A DNA stretch of 64,000 bases. Origin: an uncultured Gammaproteobacteria bacterium (lineage in GTDB: Bacteria > Pseudomonadota > Gammaproteobacteria > GCA-001735895). The translations under genes were made by a program, and so were the position numbers. This document shows positions 8,208 through 16,551 of the stretch, in pieces (positions within the stretch are counted from its first letter, which is position 1; each line of letters starts with the position of its first letter). The notes below the pieces were generated by a model that saw nothing but the letters and a program-made list of their open reading frames with translations, did no database searches and had not been told where the DNA came from. The DNA lies in the NCBI GenBank assembly GCA_947259485.1, contig CAMYLU010000008.1, positions 62,001 through 126,000 of the forward strand. Reading direction: 5' to 3'.

Positions 8208-11096
8208 ATGAAAAAATTAATCAAGTCATCGTCCAGCGTTGACAAAGCAGTTGTCGCGAAGTCCTGTAAGTCAGTACCCGGGGCGATCTCTCGTCGTACC
8301 TTTTTAAGGAATTCCAGCTTGATGGCAGGTGGCGCAGCGCTTGCGACCACGGTGTCACCGGTGATGATGAAAAAAGCCGATGCGGCAGTTGCGGCGGGCG
8401 GCAAAATCGATCAGGTCAAGACCATCTGCACGCATTGCTCGGTCGGCTGCGGCATTATCGCGGAAGTCCAAAACGGCGTCTGGACAGGGCAGGAGCCGGC
8501 ATTTGACCATCCATTCAACAAGGGAGCGCACTGCGCCAAGGGTGCGGCAATCCGTGAACACGGACACGGCGAACGTCGCCTCAAGTATCCAACCAAGCTG
8601 GTCGACGGCAAATGGAAGAAGATTTCCTGGGACGAGGCGATCAATGAAATCGGCGACAAGATGCTCGAAATTCGTGACAAGTCCGGTCCCGATTCGGTGT
8701 TCTGGCTAGGTTCAGCCAAGTTCAGCAACGAGCAGGCTTACCTGTTCCGCAAGTTCGCCGGGATGTGGGGCACCAATAATGTCGACCACCAGGCGCGCAT
8801 CTGTCACTCGACCACGGTAGCCGGGGTAGCAAATACCTGGGGCTATGGTGCGATGACCAATTCCTACAACGATATTCACTTCTCCAAGTCGATATTGCTG
8901 ATCGGTTCCAACCCGACCGAAGCGCATCCGGTCGCGTTGCAACATATTTTCAAGGCCAAGGAAGAAAATAATGCCCCGGTGATCGTCATCGATCCACGCT
9001 ATACCCGCACCGCGGCGCATGCCAATCATTACCTCAAGATCCGTCCGGGCACCGACGTCGGGATTATCTGGGGCATGATGTGGCATATCTTCGAAAACGG
9101 CTGGGAAGATAAAGAATTCATTCGCCAGCGTGTTTACGGCATGGACGACGTCATGAAGGAAGTCAAGAAATGGAATCCGAAAGAAGTCGAACGCGTAACC
9201 GGCGTGCCGGAAGACCAGGTTTATGCTGCCACCAAGGCGATGGCGGATAACCGGCCCGGCACCTTTATCTGGTGTATGGGTGGTACCCAGCACACTATCG
9301 GTAACAATAATACCCGTGCCTATTGTGCGTTCCAGCTGGCGCTGGGCAACATGGGTGTCTCGGGCGGCGGCGCCAATATATTCCGCGGCCATGACAATGT
9401 CCAGGGTGCTACCGACCTCGGCGTACTGTCCAATACGCTGCCCGGCTATTACGGCCTTTCCGCGGGTTCGTGGAAGCACTGGTCGCGCGTCTGGGACCTC
9501 GACTACGAATGGGTCAAGGGGCAGTTCGACGGTGGCAGCTACGAGCAGAGCAAGGGCAAAGACGTCCACGTCATGAACACCAAGGGCATCCCGGTTTCAC
9601 GCTGGATCGACGGTGTCCTCGAAGACAAAGAAAACATCGCGCAGAAAGATAACCTGAAAGCGATGCTGTTCTGGGGCCATGCTCCGAACAGCCAGACCCG
9701 TGGTGTCGAGCAGAAAAAGGCGATGGATGCGCTCGAGATGATGGTCATCATCGATCCATATCCGACCGCATCGGCAGTTATGCCCGATCGTAAAGACGGT
9801 ATCTACCTGCTGCCGGCCTCGACACAAATGGAAACCTACGGTTCGGTGACAGCTTCCAACCGCTCGTTCCAGTGGCGTTCCAAGGTCGTCGACCCGCTGT
9901 TCGAGTCGCTGCCCGATCACGTGATCATGTACAAGCTGGCGAAAAAACTGGGTCTCGAGGAGCAGATGTTCAAGAACATCCAGGTCAACGGTGAGGAACC
10001 GTTGGTCGAGGATGTCCTGCGCGAAATCAACCGCGGCATGTGGACCATCGGTTACACCGGTCAAAGCCCGGAACGCCTGAAAAAACACCAGGAGAACTGG
10101 GGTACCTTCAATTACGATACGCTCAAGGCCGAAGGTGGTCCCGCCGATGGCGATTACTACGGCCTGCCATGGCCTTCCTGGGGAACCCCGGAGATGAATC
10201 ACCCCGGCACGCCCAACCTGTATGATACGTCGAAGAACGTGGCCGACGGTGGCCTGACCTTCAGGGCGCGCTTCGGGGTTGAGCGCAACGGTACCAATCT
10301 GCTTGCAGAAGGATCCTTCGGCAGAGGTTCCGATATCAAGGACGGTTACCCGGAATTCAGCGCCGATGTTTTGAAGAAACTCGGCTGGTGGGATGACCTG
10401 ACTGCCGAGGAAAAGAAAGCGGCCGAAGGCAAGAACTGGAAAACAGACCTGTCCGGCGGCATTCAACGCGTCGCAATCAAGCATGGTTGTTCGCCATTCG
10501 GCAACGCCAAGGCACGAGCGATGGTCTGGACTTTCCCGGACCCGGTACCCATCCATCGAGAACCTCTATACACGTCGCGGCGCGACCTCGTCGAGCAGTA
10601 TCCGACCTACGAGGATCGCAAGTCCTTCTGGCGCCTGCCGACCCGTTACAAGTCGATCCAGGCGACCGACCATTCCAAGGACTACCCGATTATCCTGACT
10701 TCCGGACGTCTGGTGGAGTACGAGGGTGGAGGTGATGAAAGCCGTTCCAACCCATGGCTTGCGGAACTGCAGCAGGACATGTTCGTGGAAATCCATCCAC
10801 GCGATGCCAACAATGCCGGCATCAAGGATGGGGACGACGTCTGGGTCGAAGGCGCCGAGTCCGCCAAGGTCAAGGTCAAGGCGATGGTCACGCGTCGCGT
10901 CGGCTCCGGGGTCGCATTCATGCCATTTCACTTTGCCGGGCACATGCAGGGCGAGGATTTGAGGGACAAGTACCCGGAGGGTGCTGATCCCTACGTCCTT
11001 GGTGAGGCAGCCAACACGGCATTTACTTACGGCTACGATTCGGTGACGCAGATGCAGGAATCGAAATGCAGCCTTTGTCGCATTACTAAAGCGTAG
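8208..11096 (+). CDS. fdhA: Formate dehydrogenase, molybdopterin catalytic subunit
   Basis: This 962-residue subunit oxidises formate to CO2 at a Mo- or W-bis-MGD centre. A twin-arginine leader, SRRTFLRNS, starts at residue 28, so the enzyme is exported folded to the periplasmic side. The 4Fe-4S cluster ligands are Cys74, Cys77, Cys81 and Cys109. The metal ligand is Cys199, followed by His200, within DHQARICHSTT; its codon at 8802 is TGT, so this is the cysteine and not the selenocysteine form. The family's cofactor-binding blocks and the C-terminal beta-barrel cap domain are present. A G-rich ribosome site lies before the ATG. fdhB and two fdhC-type genes follow. Confidence 0.96.
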   Translation: MKKLIKSSSSVDKAVVAKSCKSVPGAISRRTFLRNSSLMAGGAALATTVSPVMMKKADAAVAAGGKIDQVKTICTHCSVGCGIIAEVQNGVWTGQEPAFDHPFNKGAHCAKGAAIREHGHGERRLKYPTKLVDGKWKKISWDEAINEIGDKMLEIRDKSGPDSVFWLGSAKFSNEQAYLFRKFAGMWGTNNVDHQARICHSTTVAGVANTWGYGAMTNSYNDIHFSKSILLIGSNPTEAHPVALQHIFKAKEENNAPVIVIDPRYTRTAAHANHYLKIRPGTDVGIIWGMMWHIFENGWEDKEFIRQRVYGMDDVMKEVKKWNPKEVERVTGVPEDQVYAATKAMADNRPGTFIWCMGGTQHTIGNNNTRAYCAFQLALGNMGVSGGGANIFRGHDNVQGATDLGVLSNTLPGYYGLSAGSWKHWSRVWDLDYEWVKGQFDGGSYEQSKGKDVHVMNTKGIPVSRWIDGVLEDKENIAQKDNLKAMLFWGHAPNSQTRGVEQKKAMDALEMMVIIDPYPTASAVMPDRKDGIYLLPASTQMETYGSVTASNRSFQWRSKVVDPLFESLPDHVIMYKLAKKLGLEEQMFKNIQVNGEEPLVEDVLREINRGMWTIGYTGQSPERLKKHQENWGTFNYDTLKAEGGPADGDYYGLPWPSWGTPEMNHPGTPNLYDTSKNVADGGLTFRARFGVERNGTNLLAEGSFGRGSDIKDGYPEFSADVLKKLGWWDDLTAEEKKAAEGKNWKTDLSGGIQRVAIKHGCSPFGNAKARAMVWTFPDPVPIHREPLYTSRRDLVEQYPTYEDRKSFWRLPTRYKSIQATDHSKDYPIILTSGRLVEYEGGGDESRSNPWLAELQQDMFVEIHPRDANNAGIKDGDDVWVEGAESAKVKVKAMVTRRVGSGVAFMPFHFAGHMQGEDLRDKYPEGADPYVLGEAANTAFTYGYDSVTQMQESKCSLCRITKA

Positions 11097-11109
11097 GGGG
11101 GATTGAAAA

Positions 11110-11691
11110 ATGGCTAGTATGAAATTCTACTGTGATGCGGAACGTTGTATTGAATGTAATGCCTGCGTAACCGCCTGTAAAAACGAGCACGATATTCCCT
11201 GGGGGGTCAATCGCCGTCGCGTGGTCACCATCAAGGACGGTGAACAGGGAGAGCGCTCCCTGTCGGTCGCCTGTATGCACTGCGCCGACGCGCCCTGTGC
11301 CGCAGTTTGTCCCGTGGATTGCTTCTACACTACCGGTGACGGTATCGTGCTGCACGACAAGGACATCTGTATTGGCTGCGGTTACTGCTTTTACGCCTGT
11401 CCGTTCGGGGCACCACAATTCCCCGAGTCGTCGGCATTTTCATCGCGCGGCAAGATGGATAAATGTACCTTCTGCGCGGGTGGTCCTGAAGAAGACCATA
11501 CTTCAGAGGAATACAAGAAGTATGGACGTAATCGCGTCTCTGAAGGCAAGTTGCCGTTGTGCGCCGAGATGTGTGCTACCAAGGCACTGCTGGCTGGTGA
11601 CGCAGACGTACTGTCGGATATTTATCGCAAGCGTGTCATCAACCGCGGTGCAAGCGCTTTTGAGTGGGGTGTGAACCAGCTCAAAGGTTAA
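11110..11691 (+). CDS. fdhB: Formate dehydrogenase, iron-sulfur subunit
   Basis: This 193-residue subunit carries electrons from FdhA to the membrane cytochrome. Four cysteine groups of the four-cluster DMSO-reductase-type ferredoxin family are visible: CIECNACVTACKNE near 14-28, CMHCADAPCAAVC near 56-68, CIGCGYCFYACPFG near 87-101, and KCTFC with LCAEMC near 118-156. There is no signal peptide, as expected for export in complex with FdhA. The ATG is 13 bases after the fdhA stop. FdhB homologues with a C-terminal membrane helix exist, but none is seen here. Confidence 0.94.
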   Translation: MASMKFYCDAERCIECNACVTACKNEHDIPWGVNRRRVVTIKDGEQGERSLSVACMHCADAPCAAVCPVDCFYTTGDGIVLHDKDICIGCGYCFYACPFGAPQFPESSAFSSRGKMDKCTFCAGGPEEDHTSEEYKKYGRNRVSEGKLPLCAEMCATKALLAGDADVLSDIYRKRVINRGASAFEWGVNQLKG

Positions 11692-11771
11692 ATCCACAGT
11701 GCTTTAGATAAGCTCGATACAGGGACGTTTCGAGATTTACCCGGCGGAGCCTGAATAAAATATAGAAAAGG

Positions 11772-12812
11772 GTGAGAGTCTTGAGAATCCATACATTGTT
11801 AATGATGGTTTGCCTGGTAATGTCTGTTTTCCAGGCACAGGCTGCCGATCCTCCCCCCCCGCCAGCAAGCCTGCTATCGATAAACCCGGGTACTGATCTT
11901 TGGCGCGAAGTGCGTCAGCGAGATGGTGAAATCGAGGGCATCAGCCAGGTCAAATCACCGGGTGCGAATGTGCTGGTTAATGTGTCGGGCCAATCCTGGC
12001 GGGAGTACCGCATGCAGGAACTGGTACCGAAGGCGGGCGCAGCGATTATGATCGTGTTGATCATCATCGCGATCTTCCGATTGTTGCGTGGTCGTATCAT
12101 GCTCGAGAACGGGCGCTCGGGCATCAAGATATTGCGCTTTTCGACGAGTCAGCGGGCCGCGCACTGGACCACCGCGATTTTGTTCGTGGTGCTGAGTCTA
12201 ACCGGGTTAACCCTGCTGTTGGGTCGCAAGTTCCTGATTCCTGTTTTCGGTGCCGAGGGTTTCAGCAATATTGCCGTTGCTGCCAAATTTCTGCATGATT
12301 ATCTGGGCCCCGTTTTCATGCTGGCGCTGACCTGGCTGTTTATATTATTTGTGCGCGACAATATACCGTCCCCCAAACTTGATTTGCAGTGGTTTTTAAA
12401 AGGTGGTGGTTTGTTTGGCAAGCACGTCAGTAGTGATCGCTATAACGCGGGTGAGAAACTCTGGTTCTGGGTGGCATCGATTGTCGGTCTCGCGGTGATT
12501 ATCAGCGGCCTGGTCCTCGACTTCCCGATTTTCGGGCAAACCCGCGCCACGATGGAATTTTATCACTGGGTGCACAGCGTATCCGCGATTATCCTGATCG
12601 TGGTTTCGTTTGGCCATATTTACATGGGTACCGCGGCGCTGGAAGCGACTTTCGAGGTCATGAAGACCGGCTATTGCGATGCTAACTGGGCCAAGGATCA
12701 CCACGACCTGTGGTATGAGAAGGTCAAGGATACGGGTGAGCCAGTGTCGCAGACCCAGGCCCAGGCCAGTCCGGCCCCGGGGCAGCGCCAATCGACGGAG
12801 CCCTCAGGCTAA
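11772..12812 (+). CDS. fdhC: Formate dehydrogenase cytochrome b556 subunit, copy 1
   Basis: A membrane subunit that receives electrons from FdhB at b-type haems and passes them to quinone. The 346-residue protein has a cleavable-looking signal (ending FQAQA), a periplasmic segment with INPGTDLWREVRQRDG, then four or five membrane helices from about residue 90. The histidines in RAAHWTTAIL, FLHDYLG, YHWVHS and SFGHIYMG are candidate haem ligands. The start is ambiguous: GTG at 11772 or TTG at 11781, the latter better spaced from AGGGTGAG. The C-terminal 30 residues are a Pro/Gln/Ala-rich tail. A paralogue follows directly. Confidence 0.88.
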   Translation: MRVLRIHTLLMMVCLVMSVFQAQAADPPPPPASLLSINPGTDLWREVRQRDGEIEGISQVKSPGANVLVNVSGQSWREYRMQELVPKAGAAIMIVLIIIAIFRLLRGRIMLENGRSGIKILRFSTSQRAAHWTTAILFVVLSLTGLTLLLGRKFLIPVFGAEGFSNIAVAAKFLHDYLGPVFMLALTWLFILFVRDNIPSPKLDLQWFLKGGGLFGKHVSSDRYNAGEKLWFWVASIVGLAVIISGLVLDFPIFGQTRATMEFYHWVHSVSAIILIVVSFGHIYMGTAALEATFEVMKTGYCDANWAKDHHDLWYEKVKDTGEPVSQTQAQASPAPGQRQSTEPSG

Positions 12813-12928
12813 CGTCAATACCTTCGATGGTTTTTATTGTCCTGGGTCAATAACTGCATTACTTGTTATTGTTTAAACAAAATGTTGTTTTATCCTGCAG
12901 GGTCAATTAGGACACTGCGGGATATGTC

Positions 12929-14092
12929 TTGGATCATTTCCTCCCCAAACGATTTTTTAACTGCCTGGCAAGATCGACTTCGACAGTCCTGTTGTCGCTA
13001 AGCCTGTTTTTGCCGCAACTGTCAAATGCGGCAGTGCCACAGAAACATGAAGACTTCCCACAGGGTGTTTCAGCGATCAACCCGGGCAGTGAACTGTGGC
13101 GCGAAGTTCGCCGGCGCGACGGCAGCGGCGAATTCAACGAAGTCAACCAGGGACTGCTGGTCAATGAACTGTTGCACGAAATCCGCAAGGGCCAGCAGAT
13201 GCCGCAGGGAACCAGCCAGGTCGACCAGGTTGACGGTGGCGTGCTGATCAATGCCCAGGGCAAACGCTGGGCCCTGTTCCGCATGACAACGCTGGCGGAT
13301 TACAGCGCAATCGCGATCGCGGTCATCTTCGTAATTATCACCCTGTTTTTCGTGATTCGCGGCAAGGTGCCGATCGAGGGTGGACTGTCCGGTAACGTGG
13401 TCAAACGTTTTAGCGACTACGAGCGCGTCGTGCACTGGACGCTGGCGATCGTATTCCTGTTTCTTGCCATTTCCGGGTTGATACTGTTGCTTGGACGTCC
13501 ACTGCTGATTCCGCTGTTCGGCAAGGATTTATTTGCGCTGCTGGCCTCTGCGAGCAAGGAGGGGCACAACCTATTTGGCCCACTGTTCCTGGTATCGCTG
13601 ATCATGATGCTGATCAGTTTCGGGCGACGCAATATTTACGAAAAGGGTGATCTGACCTGGCTGCTCAAAGGCGGTGGCCTGATCGGCAAGGGCCACGTAT
13701 CGGGCGGATTTTTCAACATGGGCGAAAAAACCTGGTACTGGATGGTGATTTTGATAGGCCTCGTGATTTCGATCAGCGGCCTGGTCCTGGTGTCACCCAA
13801 TTTCGGTCAGAGCCGCTTGATCATGGAGTTCACCCATATCGTGCACGTGGTCAGTGGGATGATATTAATCGTGGTTTCGATCGGCCATATGTATCTCGGC
13901 TCGATCGGCAGCGAAGGCGCGCTCGAGGGCATGAAATCGGGTTATGTGGATATCAAATGGGCGGACGCGCATCACGATCGCTGGGGGAAACATTGCCATG
14001 AGCAGGACTTAATCGTCTCCGCCGAGGAGTACGCGCGACTGCAGGGGCAAACCGGAAATATATCTGAACCCGCGACGGAGCAGGGCAAATGA
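12929..14092 (+). CDS. Formate dehydrogenase cytochrome b556 subunit, copy 2
   Basis: A second FdhC-type cytochrome of 387 residues, clearly paralogous to the preceding gene. It shares the signal peptide layout, the INPGSELWREVRRRDG motif, the ALFRMTT-like start of the membrane domain, VHWTLAIV, GHNLFGPLF, VHVVSG and SIGHMYLG. It carries an extra ~30-residue periplasmic insert between the WREV motif and the GGVLINAQG motif. The only start giving an intact signal peptide is the TTG at 12929. A 116-base gap separates it from copy 1, so it may belong to a second transcription unit with the next two genes, whose start codon it overlaps. Partnering with the Hdr-like pair is inference. Confidence 0.83.
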   Translation: MDHFLPKRFFNCLARSTSTVLLSLSLFLPQLSNAAVPQKHEDFPQGVSAINPGSELWREVRRRDGSGEFNEVNQGLLVNELLHEIRKGQQMPQGTSQVDQVDGGVLINAQGKRWALFRMTTLADYSAIAIAVIFVIITLFFVIRGKVPIEGGLSGNVVKRFSDYERVVHWTLAIVFLFLAISGLILLLGRPLLIPLFGKDLFALLASASKEGHNLFGPLFLVSLIMMLISFGRRNIYEKGDLTWLLKGGGLIGKGHVSGGFFNMGEKTWYWMVILIGLVISISGLVLVSPNFGQSRLIMEFTHIVHVVSGMILIVVSIGHMYLGSIGSEGALEGMKSGYVDIKWADAHHDRWGKHCHEQDLIVSAEEYARLQGQTGNISEPATEQGK

Positions 14093-14730
14093 TCGAATAC
14101 CTCATTGATGGACCACTTTGGTATCTTTCCCTCGTTGTGTTTTGCGTTGGCGTCGTCTGGCAGCTGGGCAGTATTATTTTTGCGAGCCGTAAAACCGACC
14201 TTTCCGTAGCACGTGACTCGGCGTCGTCGGGCGCGGTCAAAACCGTTTTTAGCCGTTTCCTGCCGCACAAGGAGATTGCACCGCGGATCAGGATGCAGGT
14301 CGCTGCAGGATACATGTTTCACCTGGGCTTGTTCGCGTTACTGTTCTTCGCAGCACCTCACGTGCTGTTTCTGGAGCAACATTTACTCGGCTTCGGCTGG
14401 ACACCGATGCCGCACTGGGCATTTATCGTCTCCGCCCAGTTCGCTTTTCTCGGCCTTATAATGCTGTGGCTGCGTCGAATGGTGAATCCGGTAAGCCGAC
14501 TGATATCGACATTCGACGATCACGTTGCCGCAATCCTGACTTTCATCGTCATGTTGACCGGCTGCTTCGCACTGCTCGAGGGCTCGACTGCGCTGCGACT
14601 GCTACACCGTTTCACGGTCGAGCTGTGGTTGATTTATTTTCCGTTCAGCGCACTGATGCATACCTTTACTTTCGTGCCGAGCCGCGCCTTTACCGGTGCC
14701 TGGTTCGGACGGCGCGGTATCGATGCCTAG
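14089..14730 (+). CDS. NarI/DsrM-like membrane cytochrome b subunit
   Basis: A 213-residue integral membrane protein with about five hydrophobic helices (roughly 10-30, 70-95, 108-128, 144-163 and 176-197). Histidines fall in or near helices (MFHLGLF, APHVLF, LHRF, MHTFTFV), as in the nitrate reductase gamma-type cytochromes that serve HdrE, DsrM and TmcC complexes. It overlaps the second FdhC gene by 4 bases and is followed, 12 bases on, by an HdrD/DsrK-like iron-sulfur protein, the usual partner of such cytochromes. Quinone/quinol reaction at the membrane is likely from family knowledge; the physiological electron partner is unknown. Confidence 0.75.
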   Translation: MIEYLIDGPLWYLSLVVFCVGVVWQLGSIIFASRKTDLSVARDSASSGAVKTVFSRFLPHKEIAPRIRMQVAAGYMFHLGLFALLFFAAPHVLFLEQHLLGFGWTPMPHWAFIVSAQFAFLGLIMLWLRRMVNPVSRLISTFDDHVAAILTFIVMLTGCFALLEGSTALRLLHRFTVELWLIYFPFSALMHTFTFVPSRAFTGAWFGRRGIDA

Positions 14731-14742
14731 GGGGTTAATCCA

Positions 14743-16011
14743 GTGAGCGAAAGACTCGAACGCGGTCTCGAAACCCTGCGCGGCGAAATCGACGGCAAGG
14801 TTAAATCCTTCTTTTCGAGCTGCGTACGCTGCGGTATTTGCGCTGAGGCCTGCCTGTTTTATACCGAGACCAACGATCCGCGCTATACGCCGATTTACAA
14901 AACCGAGCCACTTCGCAAACTGTGGCAAAAGGAATACAGTTTCTGGGGCAAGCTCAGCAGCGCTCTCGGTATTAGCAAACCCATGACCGAGGCGGATCTC
15001 GCCGACTGGGAAGAGCTGGTTTATGATGGTTGCTCGATGTGCGGGCGTTGCAGCATGGTGTGCCCGGTGGGGGTCGATATCTCGATGGTTATCTTCAAGG
15101 TCAAGCATGGTCTCGCCAAGGCCGGTTTTTCACCCGAGGGCCTGGTCGGCGCGACCCAGCGTGCTGTCGATATCGGCAGTCCGATGGGTATTACCATGAA
15201 AGCGGTCATGGCGACGATCAAACACGTCGAGGCGAATACCGGCCTCAAGGTGCCGTTGGATGTTGAAGGCGCTGATTATCTTGCGCTGCTGTCTTCCAAT
15301 GAAATTGCGCTCTATCCCGAGTATATCGAGTCGATAACCAGGATTTTCGATCACGCCGGCGTCAGCTGGACCTTGTCATCAGAGGCATACGAGGCCACCA
15401 ATTCGGGATTGCAGATCGGCAACAAGACGATCGCCGGGCAGTTGGTGCAGCGAGTCGTTGATGGCGCCGAAAAGCTCAAGGTAAAGAACGTAATCAGCCC
15501 GGAGTGTGGCCACGCTTATACCGCGCTGCGTTGGGAGGGGCCGAACTTCATCGGCAAGCCCTATCCATTTCGCGTCGTGCACATACTCGAATTGCTTGAC
15601 GAATTGCAAGCCGCCGGAAGGCTCAAAACCACCGGCATGGAACACCAACGCCTGACCTTCCACGACCCCTGCTCGATCGTGCGCCGGGGCGGCGTTGAGG
15701 CGCAACCGCGCAACCTGCTGCAACCGATGGCCGAGAATTTCGTCGAAATGACCGATCATGGCTCGATGAACTGGTGCTGTGGTGGCGGTGGCGGCGTCAG
15801 CAGTAACGAGCGCGCCGAGAAGTTGAAGCTCACTGCTTTTAACAAGAAGAAATCGCAGATCGATGCGCTTAATGTCGATGCGGTCGTGACCGCTTGCTCC
15901 AATTGTCGCATGGTTATGGAGGAAGGCGTCGAAACCAACGAAATGGATATCGAATTGCTTGGCCTGACCGAGATGATCGCTGCCCATCTGGACGAAAGAC
16001 ACGCCGAGTAA
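14743..16011 (+). CDS. HdrD/DsrK-like iron-sulfur protein (CCG domain)
   Basis: A 422-residue soluble protein. Two 4Fe-4S ferredoxin motifs (Cys27/30/33/37 and Cys97/100/103/107) are followed by a cysteine-rich CCG region with HDPCS, NWCCGGGGG and ACSNC, the set that binds the unusual cubane of heterodisulfide reductase-type subunits. The first CCG repeat of classical HdrD is degenerate, with only an ECGHAY remnant, so the protein is closer in plan to DsrK/TmcB. The start is GTG at 14743 behind AGGGGG. With the membrane cytochrome upstream it should form a DsrMK/HdrED-like module. Its place at the end of a formate dehydrogenase locus suggests exchange of electrons between formate oxidation and a cytoplasmic disulfide, thiol or ferredoxin partner, which is not identified. 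Confidence 0.85.
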   Translation: MSERLERGLETLRGEIDGKVKSFFSSCVRCGICAEACLFYTETNDPRYTPIYKTEPLRKLWQKEYSFWGKLSSALGISKPMTEADLADWEELVYDGCSMCGRCSMVCPVGVDISMVIFKVKHGLAKAGFSPEGLVGATQRAVDIGSPMGITMKAVMATIKHVEANTGLKVPLDVEGADYLALLSSNEIALYPEYIESITRIFDHAGVSWTLSSEAYEATNSGLQIGNKTIAGQLVQRVVDGAEKLKVKNVISPECGHAYTALRWEGPNFIGKPYPFRVVHILELLDELQAAGRLKTTGMEHQRLTFHDPCSIVRRGGVEAQPRNLLQPMAENFVEMTDHGSMNWCCGGGGGVSSNERAEKLKLTAFNKKKSQIDALNVDAVVTACSNCRMVMEEGVETNEMDIELLGLTEMIAAHLDERHAE

Positions 16012-16105
16012 GCGCTTTCCCGATAATTCAGCACTGCTCATGCCATCCCCCGGCTTGACTCGATGCGTCGGACGGGCGGTACCCAGATGACCTCGCTTTT
16101 ACTGG

Positions 16106-16128
16106 ATCCCGCGGTCGCGCCGCGGGAT
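16106..16128. repeat. Short intergenic palindrome (ATCCCGCGG type)
   Basis: A perfect 9-bp stem, ATCCCGCGG and CCGCGGGAT, around TCGCG, flanked by ACTGG and GACAGG. It is the same core and flanks as the copies at 4517 and 54371. The preceding bases (about 16040-16090) look like a decayed second copy. It lies in the 225-base gap after the HdrD-like gene. Confidence 0.8.
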
Positions 16129-16194
16129 GACAGGCAATTTAATTCCCTATTAAAACTACAACCGCTGTCATAGGCCGCAACAATCTAAGTGCTG

Positions 16195-16203
16195 TGATAC
16201 TAT
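16195..16203 (+). promoter_or_regulatory. Candidate extended -10 promoter of the DUF3144 gene
   Basis: TGATACTAT has a TGn extension and a TACTAT hexamer, within the longer GCTGTGATACTAT. A nearly identical string, GCTGTGATAGTAT, lies upstream of etfB at 61597. No convincing -35 element is seen. The distance to the ATG at 16237 is 33 bases. Confidence 0.35.
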
Positions 16204-16236
16204 CGACGGCGATCTGGTCTGATGAAAGGTAGAGGC

Positions 16237-16551
16237 ATGGCTGAAGAAACAATAAGTGACGATGAACTCGACGAAATCTATCGTCGGATGGTTGACCTGT
16301 TTATCGACCGCGCCAATGAACTGGCCGAGACCAACAGCCCGGAAAATGTCGGCATGGCGTTGCTGTACGCGGCGTCGCGTTATAATGCCCATGTCGTTTC
16401 GCATCACGCCGAAACCCTCGAAGATTATGAGCGCGATATGCCCGGGGCGCGCGAGTTTTTCCATGCCCAGTATGAGCAAATGCTCGACGAGAACCTCGAA
16501 GACTACAAGCTGAATTATACCAAGTATTCGAACTTCATCAGGAAGCAGTAG
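16237..16551 (+). CDS. DUF3144 family protein
   Basis: A 104-residue acidic, helical, soluble protein. The sequence runs DELDEIYRRMVDLFIDRAN, then MALLYAASRYNAHVV, and ends KLNYTKYSNFIRKQ, typical of DUF3144, a small conserved proteobacterial family without known function. The ATG at 16237 is preferred over the one 15 bases upstream because AAAGG and AGAGG precede it. It is transcribed alone; its 3' end overlaps the convergent aminopeptidase gene by 14 bases. Confidence 0.8.
   Translation: MAEETISDDELDEIYRRMVDLFIDRANELAETNSPENVGMALLYAASRYNAHVVSHHAETLEDYERDMPGAREFFHAQYEQMLDENLEDYKLNYTKYSNFIRKQ

Noticed and set aside
12841-12900. AT-rich inverted repeats between the two fdhC genes as a terminator.
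   Set aside because: The stems are short and AT-rich with no proper T-run after a GC stem; a promoter or nothing is as likely.
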